From: Bordetella parapertussis
Lineage (GTDB): Bacteria > Pseudomonadota > Gammaproteobacteria > Burkholderiales > Burkholderiaceae_C
Direction: 5' to 3'
Assembly (NCBI GenBank): GCA_945861305.1
Contig: CAMATW010000005.1
Coordinates: 16,399-80,398, forward strand
DNA length: 64,000 bases
Shown: one piece after another, positions 27,054 to 34,935 of the stretch
Numbering within the stretch: position 1 is the first letter of the stretch
Layout: every line of letters starts with the position of its first letter
Translations under genes and position numbers: made by a program
The notes under the pieces: generated by a model
The model's input: the letters and a program-made list of their open reading frames with translations, nothing else
Database searches by the model: none
Told to the model about the DNA's origin: nothing

Positions 27054-27602
27054 ATGATTGCCTACAGAACTTTCCCACATCACATGCTTTCCTCGTCTGC
27101 TCACGCCTTCTTTCAAGCCAACGTTTGGCAAATGCCGGTCAACTCGCCCTTGGGTTCGCTTACCTTGGTTGCCAGCGACAAAGGTTTATGCGGTGTTTGG
27201 TTTGAAGACCAAGCCCACAAGCCGGATTTACGCCATCTGCCTTGGGGCCCCTCGCAACATTGGTTGCGCTTTGCGAAAACCCAATTGACGGATTACTTTA
27301 CGGGCAAGCGCAGTTCGTTTGACTTGCCCCTAGACCTTGCCAATGGCAGCGATTTTCAGCAAAGCGTTTGGCGAGCCTTGTTGCAAATACCCTATGGTCG
27401 CTATTCCACTTATGGCGAATTGGCCCAGCACTTGGGTCAAGCACAAGCCGCACGAGCGGTTGGCATGGCCGTGGGGCGTAACCCCTTAAGCATCATCGTG
27501 CCTTGTCACCGCGTGGTGGGTGCCAATGGGGCGTTGACCGGCTACGCCGGTGGCTTATGGCGAAAAATGGATTTGTTGCAACGCGAAGGCACGCTTTTGT
27601 GA
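27054..27602 (+). CDS. ogt: Methylated-DNA--protein-cysteine S-methyltransferase (Ogt)
   Basis: The 182-residue protein contains FQQSVWRALLQIPYGRYSTY, then VGMAVGRNPLSIIVPCHRVV, in which the PCHR cysteine accepts the alkyl group from O6-methylguanine. Its N-terminal NSPLGSLTLVAS segment is the beta-sheet domain of Ogt/AdaB. The ATG at 27054 gives a short N-terminal extension. ATG 27084 is also possible. Neither has a strong ribosome-binding site. The stop overlaps the GTG start of the next gene by four bases (GTGA). Confidence 0.93.
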   Translation: MIAYRTFPHHMLSSSAHAFFQANVWQMPVNSPLGSLTLVASDKGLCGVWFEDQAHKPDLRHLPWGPSQHWLRFAKTQLTDYFTGKRSSFDLPLDLANGSDFQQSVWRALLQIPYGRYSTYGELAQHLGQAQAARAVGMAVGRNPLSIIVPCHRVVGANGALTGYAGGLWRKMDLLQREGTLL

Positions 27603-28492
27603 CAGGTGCTGTGAGGTGGCGTCTATGGCTACCAGAGTTTGTGCTGCTAGGCGTTATTTGGGGATCGTCCTTTCTCTTCATGCGAATGACATCGCAAGAG
27701 TTTGGCAGTTGGTCCACAGCGTGGCTAAGGGTAAGCGTGGCGTGGTTGACTTTGCTGCCTTTTTTGCTATGGCAGGGACAGGCCCATAGCCTTGGCCTCC
27801 ATTGGAAACGCATTTTGCCCATGGGCGTGGTGAATTCTGGTATTCCGTTTATTTGCTATGCCTATGCGGTGATGTCAATCACCACAGGCTTGTCTTCTAT
27901 TTTGAATTCCACCACCCCACTGTTTGGTGCATTGATCGCTTGGATCTGGTTCAATCAGCGACCAAGTCGCTCACGAGGTTTGGGGTTGCTCTTAGGCTTT
28001 GCAGGTGCAGTGCTGCTGGCCTTGACCATGCCGGGTGGCGTGTCTTTCAAAGCGGGTGGCTCTGGGTGGGCGGTGCTGGCTTGCTTGTTGGCCACCACCT
28101 GCTATGGCTTGAGCACCCATTACTCGCAGCGATATTTAAGCGATGTGCCCACGATGACTATCGCTGCAGGGAGTCAATTGGGAGCGAGCTTGGTGTTGGC
28201 TTTGCCAGGCATTTGGTTTTGGCCTGAGAAGTGGCCCAGCAACAGCGCTTGGTGGAGCTTGCTGATGATTGGCGTGGTGTGCACCGGTCTGGCTTATGTG
28301 CTGTATTTCCGCTTGATCGCAAAAGTGGGGGCATCTCGCACCATGACCGTGACGTATTTGATTCCGCTGTTTGCCAACATTATCGGCATAGCTTTCTTGA
28401 ACGAGGTCATCACGACCTGGGTGATTTTGTGCGCCGCCATGATCTTGACTGGTACTGCCTTGGCTGCGGGTTTGGTCAAGCTACCGCGCTGA
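27599..28492 (+). CDS. DMT-superfamily (EamA) transporter
   Basis: The protein of about 297 residues has ten hydrophobic segments in two EamA repeats. The first begins FVLLGVIWGSSFLFMRMTS and the second GWAVLACLLATTCYGLSTHY. The family exports amino acids, nucleotides or other small metabolites. The substrate cannot be told. I chose the GTG at 27599 because GAAGG lies nine bases upstream and it overlaps the ogt stop. A longer reading would run 96 bases into ogt. The gene ends at a large repeat region. Confidence 0.85.
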   Translation: MTGAVRWRLWLPEFVLLGVIWGSSFLFMRMTSQEFGSWSTAWLRVSVAWLTLLPFLLWQGQAHSLGLHWKRILPMGVVNSGIPFICYAYAVMSITTGLSSILNSTTPLFGALIAWIWFNQRPSRSRGLGLLLGFAGAVLLALTMPGGVSFKAGGSGWAVLACLLATTCYGLSTHYSQRYLSDVPTMTIAAGSQLGASLVLALPGIWFWPEKWPSNSAWWSLLMIGVVCTGLAYVLYFRLIAKVGASRTMTVTYLIPLFANIIGIAFLNEVITTWVILCAAMILTGTALAAGLVKLPR

Positions 28493-28594
28493 TCGCCATC
28501 ATTACAGTCCTTCTTCATTGCGAGCGAAGCGAAGCAATCTCCCATCCTTGCGAAGCCCATAGGCAGAAGCAATCTCCCGTCGAGCGCCACAGGT

Positions 28595-28641
28595 TCGGCC
28601 TCGCCTCCATGCTTGCACAACGTCGGCTACGGCCGACCTGC
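28595..28641 (+). repeat. 47-bp inverted repeat, left arm
   Basis: Begins TCGGCCTCGCCTCCATGC and ends GGCCGACCTGC. It is an exact reverse complement of 28858-28904 by base-by-base comparison. Each arm itself contains GTCGGC/GCCGAC, so it can fold on its own as well as with its partner. Confidence 0.85.
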
Positions 28642-28857
28642 GACGCTCACCATGAGTGAAGCCGTCATTGCGAGGAGTTGTCATTGCGAGGAGCACAGCG
28701 ACGAAGCAAACTGACGAAGCAAACTGACTAAAGTTTGCTTAGAGCTATGGCCTGGCCATGACATTCGAAATATTTGTCGCTGCTCAATCTTCGCTCCTGC
28801 AAAGCTAGAAATCTTGATTGGTGTGAGATGTACTGCCTACCTTAGACGGCGTGTGTT

Positions 28858-28904
28858 GCAGGTCGGCCGTAGCCGACGTTGTGCAAGCATGGAGGCGAGG
28901 CCGA
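28858..28904 (-). repeat. 47-bp inverted repeat, right arm
   Basis: Begins GCAGGTCGGCCGTAGCCGAC and ends GGAGGCGAGGCCGA. It is the exact reverse complement of 28595-28641, and is the same unit found near 8661-8722 with five differences over 62 bases. Confidence 0.85.
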
Positions 28905-29012
28905 GCCTGCGACATGCGCCGTGGGGGGAAGATTGCTTCGTCAGTTTGCCTCGTCGCTACGCTTCTCGCAATGATGGCTAGTTGCAATGACGGCTAACCG
29001 CAATCACGAGGG

Positions 29013-29858
29013 TCAGGCGCGAAGTTGCTGCATCAACAAGCCATGCAAATGCGAACCCGGCTTAGCCAATTCGTTGACGATGCTGAAGTGGTGCAAGCCT
29101 TGCAAATCTTCCACCAAGGGCACACGCTCACGACCCCATGCTTCTTGTATGAGATGGTTGTGGCGAATAAAAGCATCGCTCTCCAACGCACCCGCCACAC
29201 TGATCAAACTACCAGAGGCAGGGGCAGGCATCCAAGCTGGGCTACAGCGCAACACTTCGGACTCGGTCAGGTGCAAAGAGGACTGCAACATGGGCGAGCG
29301 CATTACGCTGTCTAGCTCGTATAAGCCGGAAATAGACAACACACTTTTCACCAAGTCGGCTGGTAAATCAGATTGGTAACGAGCCCATTGGCAAGTCATC
29401 AGCATGGCGGCCAAATGCCCTCCTGCGCTGTGTCCTGCTATGTGAATGCGCGAGGGGTCACCGCCCCATCGGTCGATACAGCGCCACACCCAAGCCAGCG
29501 CCATGACCATTTGCATGACGATGTCAGAAATGGTCACTGCTGGGCAAAGCGCGTAATTGGGCACCACCACACACGCGCCTTGACTCACAGAGGCAGGTGC
29601 TACAAAAGAATGGTCTGATTTGTCCAAAGAGCGCCAATAGCCGCCATGAATAAATACCAAAACCGGCGCGTTGGGATGGTTCGCCGGAAAAATATCGAGG
29701 GTCTCGCTGGGCCCCGCGCCATAGGATATATCTGTTAAAACTTCCAACAAGGACCGCGCAGCTTCAGAATCTGCTGCCCATTGGGCGAAATAGTGGGCGA
29801 AATCGGGCACACGAGCCCGATTGTTGTACATATGATCGAAGTGATCGGGCGACAACAA
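29013..29858 (-). CDS. Alpha/beta hydrolase, arylformamidase-like
   Basis: The 281-residue protein has the oxyanion motif FIHGGYWRSLDKSDH near residue 73 and nucleophile serine in IAGHSAGGHLAAM near 140, with a late His in LQGLHHFSI. HGGYW followed by GHSAGG is the layout of kynurenine-formamidase-type and related esterases. The N-terminal YNNRARVPDF segment is shared by this bacterial subgroup. No other kynurenine-pathway gene is near, so the substrate is open. The start is probably one of two TTG codons (29858 or 29855), since ATG 29831 would remove part of the conserved N-terminus. Confidence 0.8.
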   Translation of the reverse strand: MLSPDHFDHMYNNRARVPDFAHYFAQWAADSEAARSLLEVLTDISYGAGPSETLDIFPANHPNAPVLVFIHGGYWRSLDKSDHSFVAPASVSQGACVVVPNYALCPAVTISDIVMQMVMALAWVWRCIDRWGGDPSRIHIAGHSAGGHLAAMLMTCQWARYQSDLPADLVKSVLSISGLYELDSVMRSPMLQSSLHLTESEVLRCSPAWMPAPASGSLISVAGALESDAFIRHNHLIQEAWGRERVPLVEDLQGLHHFSIVNELAKPGSHLHGLLMQQLRA

Positions 29859-29864
29859 AGCGCT

Positions 29865-30296
29865 TTACTTATTGGTTTGCGCCTGACGAATAGCGCTACT
29901 GGCTTCGGTACCGGCATTGCCGCCCGTTGGGTTTTGAATAACCAAGCCCAGCAAACGTGCGCCATGCTCCACTGCAATGGAGCCATAAGAGATATCGCCA
30001 TGCACCACCGAATCTTTGTGAAATTCGACGCGCTCGGAGGCGTAAATATTGCCTTCCACCTTGCCCGCCACCATCACACGGTGGGCTGTAACGTCGCCGG
30101 ACACCTCACCGCTGGCACCAATGGCTACCGTGACCTTGTGTTCCTTGGTGGTTTCAATATTGCCAACCACCTTGCCATCGATGCGTACGCTGTCGAGCAA
30201 CACCAAGCGACCATAAATTTGGGTGGTGCGCCCAATAAGGGTTTCAAAACGTTCTTGCGAACTGGCCAAAGGCTTGTCGCGCAGTTTTTCAAACAT
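29865..30296 (-). CDS. Bactofilin (polymer-forming cytoskeletal protein)
   Basis: The 143-residue protein is a single bactofilin domain: ETLIGRTTQIYGRLVLLDSV, RIDGKVVGNI, ASGEVSGDVTA and VAGKVEGNIYASERVEF are successive beta-helix turns with Gly at the corners. Bactofilins polymerise without nucleotide and position cell-wall enzymes for cell shape. The neighbouring M23 peptidase gene, 24 bases upstream in the same direction, is a widely conserved partner. About 22 C-terminal residues form a short disordered tail. Confidence 0.93.
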   Translation of the reverse strand: MFEKLRDKPLASSQERFETLIGRTTQIYGRLVLLDSVRIDGKVVGNIETTKEHKVTVAIGASGEVSGDVTAHRVMVAGKVEGNIYASERVEFHKDSVVHGDISYGSIAVEHGARLLGLVIQNPTGGNAGTEASSAIRQAQTNK

Positions 30297-30320
30297 GGAA
30301 GGCTCCGGTAAGGGGTAGGG

Positions 30321-31250
30321 TTAGCTCGATCCTGAAGGCAGGACTTGTACAGGGTTGATGACCCTGTCTTTATTAAATACTTCGTAATGCAAATGGGGGC
30401 CGGTCGAACGTCCTGTGCTACCGACCTCTCCCAAAGCGCCGCCGCGCTCGACCACATCACCTACTTGCGCAATGCGCTTACTTAGGTGGGCATAGCGTGT
30501 GGCGAAACCTTCTGCGTGATGAACCTCGATGACATTGCCATAACTGGGGTCCCAAGCAGATCGGGTGACTTTGCCCTGAGCGGTAGAAACCACCAAGGTG
30601 CCCGTTGGCGCGGTGAAATCTAAGCCTTCATGCATGGCCAAACCACCGGTGAAAGGGTCGTTACGAATACCAAAACCGCTGGTGATGCGAAAGTCGCCCC
30701 GCACAGGCATGGCCGTTGGCAAGGAATGCAGCCACTCGAGTTGCTTTTCCCAATGGATGTGCAATTGCGACACGGCGGTCTGGGTTTGTAAAAATTCTTG
30801 CAACGTTTGGTCGAACTCTATGCCCAAAGGCTGACGAATAAATGAAGAGAACGGCCGAGGTGCTATGAACGGGCCACCCTTGTTTTCGTCCTTACGGTTG
30901 ACTTTGTCGCGCACCACGTTGGGCGTGGCCATTTCCATGAACCTGTTTTTCATGGTTTCGAGCTGGCGAATTTCATTGACGGTGGTGTGCATAGATTCGC
31001 GCAATTGGGACAAGTGGTCTCGGTAGACCGACTCCATACGCTTTTGCTCAGCTTCGGTGGTGACGCCACCAATGCTTCGAGCAAGGTCTGGGTTGTACTC
31101 AACTGCTATTTTGAAACCCACAAAATGCAACAGGAAACCCGCACTGAGCAAAAACAGCGCAACAACCGAGGTAGACATCAACACCGTGCGAAAGGTGATG
31201 GATATCGTCCTGACATTTCCAGTCGGCCCTGAAAGCCACATCAATTGCAT
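30321..31250 (-). CDS. M23-family metallopeptidase (bactofilin-associated)
   Basis: The 309-residue protein has one membrane anchor near the N-terminus (VLMSTSVVALFLLSAGFLLH), a coiled-coil rich in Glu/Arg (about 75-125) and a C-terminal LytM domain. The zinc motif is HEGLDF near 205, with HLHYEVF near 290 completing the site, so the peptidase looks catalytically intact. It should cut peptidoglycan cross-links in the periplasm. I chose ATG 31250 because AGGGA lies six bases upstream. ATG 31292 has no such site. Confidence 0.9.
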   Translation of the reverse strand: MQLMWLSGPTGNVRTISITFRTVLMSTSVVALFLLSAGFLLHFVGFKIAVEYNPDLARSIGGVTTEAEQKRMESVYRDHLSQLRESMHTTVNEIRQLETMKNRFMEMATPNVVRDKVNRKDENKGGPFIAPRPFSSFIRQPLGIEFDQTLQEFLQTQTAVSQLHIHWEKQLEWLHSLPTAMPVRGDFRITSGFGIRNDPFTGGLAMHEGLDFTAPTGTLVVSTAQGKVTRSAWDPSYGNVIEVHHAEGFATRYAHLSKRIAQVGDVVERGGALGEVGSTGRSTGPHLHYEVFNKDRVINPVQVLPSGSS

Positions 31251-31378
31251 AAATCGTCCCTGTGAGTACCTGTCCAGAAACAGGATCGCCATTCTAGGCC
31301 CATAGCTTTAGCGCTCCAAGCAAAAAAAGCCTAAAAATCCCGTAAATATATTAAAAAGTATTCAAAAATAAAGGGTGT

Positions 31379-32185
31379 TTACCCCCAAAACCGGCTCACC
31401 CAGTCGCTAAAGAACCATACGGCAGTCAGATTTGTCAGCCAGGCCCAAAAAAAGCGATTCAGCCCAAAGAACCAGAAAACCAAAAAATGAAACACTGCGG
31501 CGATAAGCATGAACAGCAATGCCCCGTTCGGGTTGAGCAAGCCCAAGGGGAACACCGCTTCCCACAAAATAAATGCCCAACTGCAAACCAAGGCCACCTT
31601 GGGGCGGCGAAAAATGCTGTCCGGAGGTAAGGGGCCATATATGCCTCCATTGAGAAAAACGGTGAGCGCTCGCCCACTTCGCCACTCGGGTTGTAGCAGT
31701 TTGATCCAACCAGAAACGAAATAGGAGCTAAGGGTATGGATGGCGATGTAGGACAAACCCACAGCCCAACCCAAGCCCTTTCCTGCCCAAAGCAACACCA
31801 CTTGGGCAATCAAAATCCCCGTGATAGTCACCAAGGTCATGAAATCACTTCCGCCATTGAAAGCACCGCGCCAACGCACCAGCAGCAAAAGCGTTCCTGC
31901 AAACAAGACCAAGGCCAAACCTAAACTGGCACCTTGGACGACCAAAACAACTGCCGCCAAACCCCTTACCCACAATTGCACACGGTAAGGCGTTGGTTGA
32001 AACATGGCATCGAAGAAGCGCCTGACCCAAGTCGGTTGGAGCGGTACATCTGAGCGTTGAACCGGCCAAGACCAAATGCCCTGCGTATCAGTGCTGTGGG
32101 CTATTCGAAGGTATTCGGCCACTTGAATAAGCAAACTGATGCCGCACAAGACCTCTAGACAACGCACCAAGGTGTCGCCGTTCAT
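31379..32185 (-). CDS. HTTM-like multi-pass membrane protein
   Basis: The 268-residue protein has about six to seven hydrophobic segments, including VRGLAAVVLVVQGASLGLAL and FMTLVTITGILIAQVVLLWA. Conserved-looking WIKLLQPEWRSGRAL and RRPKVALVCSWAFILWEAVF resemble HTTM (vitamin K-dependent carboxylase-like) proteins. The resemblance is weak and no catalytic residue can be assigned. Its start overlaps the stop of the following membrane-protein gene upstream by four bases (ATGA), so the two are co-translated. The function is unknown. Confidence 0.6.
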   Translation of the reverse strand: MNGDTLVRCLEVLCGISLLIQVAEYLRIAHSTDTQGIWSWPVQRSDVPLQPTWVRRFFDAMFQPTPYRVQLWVRGLAAVVLVVQGASLGLALVLFAGTLLLLVRWRGAFNGGSDFMTLVTITGILIAQVVLLWAGKGLGWAVGLSYIAIHTLSSYFVSGWIKLLQPEWRSGRALTVFLNGGIYGPLPPDSIFRRPKVALVCSWAFILWEAVFPLGLLNPNGALLFMLIAAVFHFLVFWFFGLNRFFWAWLTNLTAVWFFSDWVSRFWG

Positions 32186-32685
32186 AGTGCAATCTCTGGG
32201 CTACGCAAGACCGTGTCGCTTTCGCCATAACCTCGCAGCGATGGACGCTCTAGGCGCAATTCAAATTGGCATACCCCTTGGGCGATATGTTCACGTGCGC
32301 TTTGTGCTGCCAAGCGGCACACCAGTTGGTAGCTGACCAAAGGCCGTGCATCCGCGCCCTCGCCCAAATCTTTGATGTCGCTTGACAAATGGTCAACCAA
32401 ATTTTGCTGCGCCAGCAGCAAGTTGCCGTGAGGGTTGTGGAACACATCCAGCACATGGCGCTGCCTTCGGGGATACACCCAATGCCAATCGCTCCACGAC
32501 TGTGCCTCGACTTGGTAGCGCATATACAAATGCGGTACCGGCCCAACTTTGTGAAAGAACTGCCAATTGGGGAAAAAAGCGCGAAACAAAAACAACCATG
32601 GCCCGCGTACCGTGTGGCGGCGGTACACCAAGGACACAGCCAGCACAGCAAAATACGCCAATAGCAACCAAACGGTTGATTCCAT
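32182..32685 (-). CDS. Conserved hypothetical membrane-anchored protein
   Basis: The 167-residue protein has one N-terminal membrane segment (STVWLLLAYFAVLAVSLVY) followed by a soluble domain with FRAFFPNWQFFHKVGPVPHL and YRYQVEAQ-like residues. I do not recognise a family. AGGAGG lies five bases before the ATG, a strong translation signal, and the gene is coupled to the multi-pass protein downstream by a 4-nt overlap. The two may form a membrane complex. The pair is divergent from minC. Confidence 0.65.
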   Translation of the reverse strand: MESTVWLLLAYFAVLAVSLVYRRHTVRGPWLFLFRAFFPNWQFFHKVGPVPHLYMRYQVEAQSWSDWHWVYPRRQRHVLDVFHNPHGNLLLAQQNLVDHLSSDIKDLGEGADARPLVSYQLVCRLAAQSAREHIAQGVCQFELRLERPSLRGYGESDTVLRSPEIAL

Positions 32686-32808
32686 TTACCCTCCTGTGTC
32701 TACTCTGAGCCATTGTCGAGGAATTCGGTTTCAACCTGCGTGCTGCTGCTAAGCGTGTAAAGTCTCATCTTTAAGAGTTTATTCAGTAACCCCCTTTATT
32801 TATTGCGC

Positions 32809-33552
32809 ATGAGCTCTCGCCCGCCCGCCCATTCCTTATCGTTTGAAATCAAAAGCGCTTCTTTGCCCTTGGTGTCTTTTATTGTGAAAAGCGCCGACAT
32901 CACTCAGGTGGCGCAAGATTTACAAACACGCTTGGGCGACACCCCCGATTTTTTTGACAACGATCCTGTTCTCGTCGATTTGCAGCACTTGGATGATCAA
33001 GCAGTACCGCTTGACTTACCCGCTTTGGTGCAACTTTTGCGAAGCTTTCGCATGAACCCTGTGGCTTTGCGCCCGAACAATACCGCGCATGAAGCCGCTG
33101 CCATCTTGGCGGGCTTGTTCCTCACCACCGAGGCTCGCACCTTGCCGCAAAACCCTGCAACACAAGAAGTGGTGCGCGAAGTGGAAGTCATTCGAGAAGT
33201 GGTGCGTGAGGTGGCCAGTGGCGGCAGTGCCATGGTGGTGGACAAGCCTTTGCGCTCAGGACAGCATCTGTATGCCAAAGGGCGCGATTTGGTCATGTTG
33301 GCGATGGTCAACCCAGGTGCGGAGATCATGGCCGATGGTCACATCCATGTATATGCCCCCCTGCGGGGTAAAGCCATTGCAGGTGCAAAAGGCGATACCT
33401 CTGCGCGTATTTTCACCAACAGCTTAGAAGCAGAGTTGCTTTCCATTGCGGGGGTTTACCGCACCAGCGACGCTCCCTTGCCCAAAGAGGTGGCCGGCAA
33501 ATCTGCCCAAGTCTGGTTAGTCGGCGATAAGCTGGTGATGCTTGCCTTGTAA
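32809..33552 (+). CDS. minC: Septum site-determining protein MinC
   Basis: The 247-residue protein has an N-terminal MinC domain (LSFEIKSASLPLVSFIV) and a C-terminal beta-helix domain (PLRSGQHLYAKGRDLVMLA, VNPGAEIMADGHIHVYAPLRG). MinC blocks FtsZ polymerisation at the poles and is recruited by MinD. The linker holds a charged repeat, EVVREVEVIREVVREV (about residues 121-136), that looks like a coiled-coil or rigid spacer. ATG 32809 is chosen over TTG 32803. The order minC-minD-minE is standard. Confidence 0.95.
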   Translation: MSSRPPAHSLSFEIKSASLPLVSFIVKSADITQVAQDLQTRLGDTPDFFDNDPVLVDLQHLDDQAVPLDLPALVQLLRSFRMNPVALRPNNTAHEAAAILAGLFLTTEARTLPQNPATQEVVREVEVIREVVREVASGGSAMVVDKPLRSGQHLYAKGRDLVMLAMVNPGAEIMADGHIHVYAPLRGKAIAGAKGDTSARIFTNSLEAELLSIAGVYRTSDAPLPKEVAGKSAQVWLVGDKLVMLAL

Positions 33553-33563
33553 ACTCCGTACTT

Positions 33564-33595
33564 CACTGCCTTTGACAAAACTGTCAAAGGCAGTG
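33564..33595 (+). promoter_or_regulatory. Perfect 14-bp-stem hairpin between minC and minD
   Basis: CACTGCCTTTGACA and TGTCAAAGGCAGTG are exact reverse complements around a four-base loop (AAAC). Only TTTC follows, so it is a weak candidate for full termination. It may reduce transcription into minDE or protect an mRNA end, and would set the MinC:MinD ratio. The minD ribosome-binding site (AAGGA) lies 11 bases after it. Confidence 0.75.
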
Positions 33596-33621
33596 TTTCA
33601 ATCAATCAAGGATTTGTTTAG

Positions 33622-34437
33622 ATGACGAAAATTGTCGTGGTGACCTCGGGCAAAGGCGGCGTGGGCAAGACCACCACCAGTGCCAGCTTTGCATCTGGTT
33701 TGGCCTTGCGTGGCCAAAAAACAGTGGTGATCGACTTCGATGTGGGTTTGCGTAACCTTGACCTCATCATGGGATGCGAGCGGCGTGTGGTGTACGACTT
33801 TGTCAACGTCATCAATGGCGAGGCCACCTTAAATCAAGCCCTGATCAAGGACAAGCATTCCGACAACCTGTATGTGTTGGCAGCATCTCAAACACGTGAC
33901 AAAGAAGCCTTGACCCAAGACGGCGTGCAACGTGTTTTGCAAGATCTCACCGGCATGGGTTTTGACTTCATCGTGTGCGACTCCCCTGCAGGCATTGAAA
34001 CCGGGGCCATGATGGCCATGCACTTTGCCGATGAGGCCTTGGTGGTGACCAACCCCGAGGTTTCCTCGGTGCGTGACTCTGACCGCATCTTAGGAATGCT
34101 CAGCAGCCGCACCTTGCGTGCGATTCAAGGCCAAGAGCCGATCAAAGAACATTTGCTCATTACCCGTTACAACCCCAACCGCGTTTTGGAAGGTCAAATG
34201 CTGTCTTTGGATGACATCCAAGACATTTTGCGCATTCCCCTGCTTGGCGTCATCCCTGAATCCGAAGATGTCTTGCAAGCCTCTAACCAAGGTTTGCCTG
34301 CGGTGTTGCTGGAAAAAAGTGATGTGGCCGAGGCCTACAAAGACGTTATCGAACGCTTTTTAGGCAAAGACGTTCCCATGCGCTTTACCGAAGCCGTCAA
34401 ACCCGGTTTGCTGCAACGCGTGTTTGGGCGGAGATAA
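33622..34437 (+). CDS. minD: Septum site-determining ATPase MinD
   Basis: The 271-residue protein has the deviant Walker A motif [19 protein letters not shown] at the N-terminus, the switch segment [18 protein letters not shown] and VCDSPAGIE, and ends in the amphipathic membrane-targeting helix [12 protein letters not shown]. It oscillates on the membrane with MinE and carries MinC. AAGGA lies nine bases upstream. The gap of 69 bases to minC contains a strong hairpin; the gap to minE is only four bases. Confidence 0.98.
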   Translation: MTKIVVVTSGKGGVGKTTTSASFASGLALRGQKTVVIDFDVGLRNLDLIMGCERRVVYDFVNVINGEATLNQALIKDKHSDNLYVLAASQTRDKEALTQDGVQRVLQDLTGMGFDFIVCDSPAGIETGAMMAMHFADEALVVTNPEVSSVRDSDRILGMLSSRTLRAIQGQEPIKEHLLITRYNPNRVLEGQMLSLDDIQDILRIPLLGVIPESEDVLQASNQGLPAVLLEKSDVAEAYKDVIERFLGKDVPMRFTEAVKPGLLQRVFGRR

Positions 34438-34441
34438 GCCC

Positions 34442-34702
34442 ATGTCGTTTTTGTCTTTCCTGATTGGCGAAAAGAAAAAAACCGCCAGCGTCGCCAAAGA
34501 GCGTTTGCAAATCATCTTGGCGCATGAGCGCTCGGGCCGCACGGCACACCAGCCCGACTATTTGCCCGACTTGCAACGCGATTTGATCGCGGTTTTGTCC
34601 AAATACGTCAACATCAATCCCAACGACATCAAGGTCAACTTGGAACGCCAAGACAACCTTGAAGTGCTGGAAGTGAAAATCGAGTTACCTGACGCTCGCT
34701 GA
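34442..34702 (+). CDS. minE: Cell division topological specificity factor MinE
   Basis: The 86-residue protein begins [20 protein letters not shown], the membrane-binding start of MinE. The anti-MinCD helix follows ([12 protein letters not shown]), then the C-terminal dimerisation part with [18 protein letters not shown]. It stimulates the MinD ATPase. ATG at 34442 is chosen because this start reproduces the family N-terminus. An upstream in-frame TTG would overlap minD. Confidence 0.97.
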   Translation: MSFLSFLIGEKKKTASVAKERLQIILAHERSGRTAHQPDYLPDLQRDLIAVLSKYVNINPNDIKVNLERQDNLEVLEVKIELPDAR

Positions 34703-34716
34703 AGCGTTAGCGCCCA

Positions 34717-34935
34717 TTACTTGGGGAGCTTGCCACCGCTTTTCAGACATTCATCCACTGTTTTGAACTCGGTGAATTTTTTAGTGCGCTCATAGCTGGG
34801 GCTTTTGGCGTCGTGGCATATGCCGCTATCAGATTTTTTCACCGCGGGGTCAGCGGCATACAACATACTACTGGCCAGCAACAGGGAAGACGCAAAAAAC
34901 CAAAGTTTGGTGTTCAAGATGGATAATTTCCTCAT
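34717..34935 (-). CDS. Small secreted protein of unknown function
   Basis: The 72-residue protein has a signal peptide (LWFFASSLLLASSMLYA, cleavage after about residue 27), leaving a mature part of about 45 residues. That part contains VKKSDSGICHDAKSPSYERT and ends with DECLKSGGKLPK, holding two cysteines. A similar motif (SGICH ... LDECLxSGGRxPK) occurs in many small proteobacterial exported proteins, but I know no function. No Shine-Dalgarno is obvious before the ATG at 34935. It converges on minE with 14 bases between. Confidence 0.7.
   Translation of the reverse strand: MRKLSILNTKLWFFASSLLLASSMLYAADPAVKKSDSGICHDAKSPSYERTKKFTEFKTVDECLKSGGKLPK

Larger units (their letters stand above)
28493..29012. 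repeat. Composite palindromic repeat region, copy B
   Basis: This 520-base gap between converging genes has no believable gene. Its left end carries CATTGCGAGCGAAGCGAAGC and its right end GATTGCTTCG and CTTCTCGCAATGA, the same outer motifs as copy C. Inside are two core units facing each other (28595-28641 and 28858-28904) that are exact reverse complements over 47 bases. The spacer holds short direct repeats of GACGAAGCAAACT (28713-28740) and an AGTTTGCTT reverse copy. It resembles two REP/MITE units inserted head to head. Confidence 0.8.

Noticed and set aside
28231..28659. Frame crossing the EamA gene end into the repeat
   Set aside because: It starts within the transporter gene in another frame and ends in palindromic repeat DNA.
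28493..29012. CRISPR array or attachment site
   Set aside because: Repeats are inverted and irregular, not evenly spaced direct repeats with unique spacers, and no cas gene or integrase is present.
29025..29315. Plus-strand frame beside the repeat region
   Set aside because: Opposite to the conserved hydrolase gene and without recognisable content.
31293..31378. Strong intrinsic terminator after the HTTM-like gene
   Set aside because: GGGT/ACCC gives only a four-pair stem before a T-rich stretch; too weak to call, although termination is possible.
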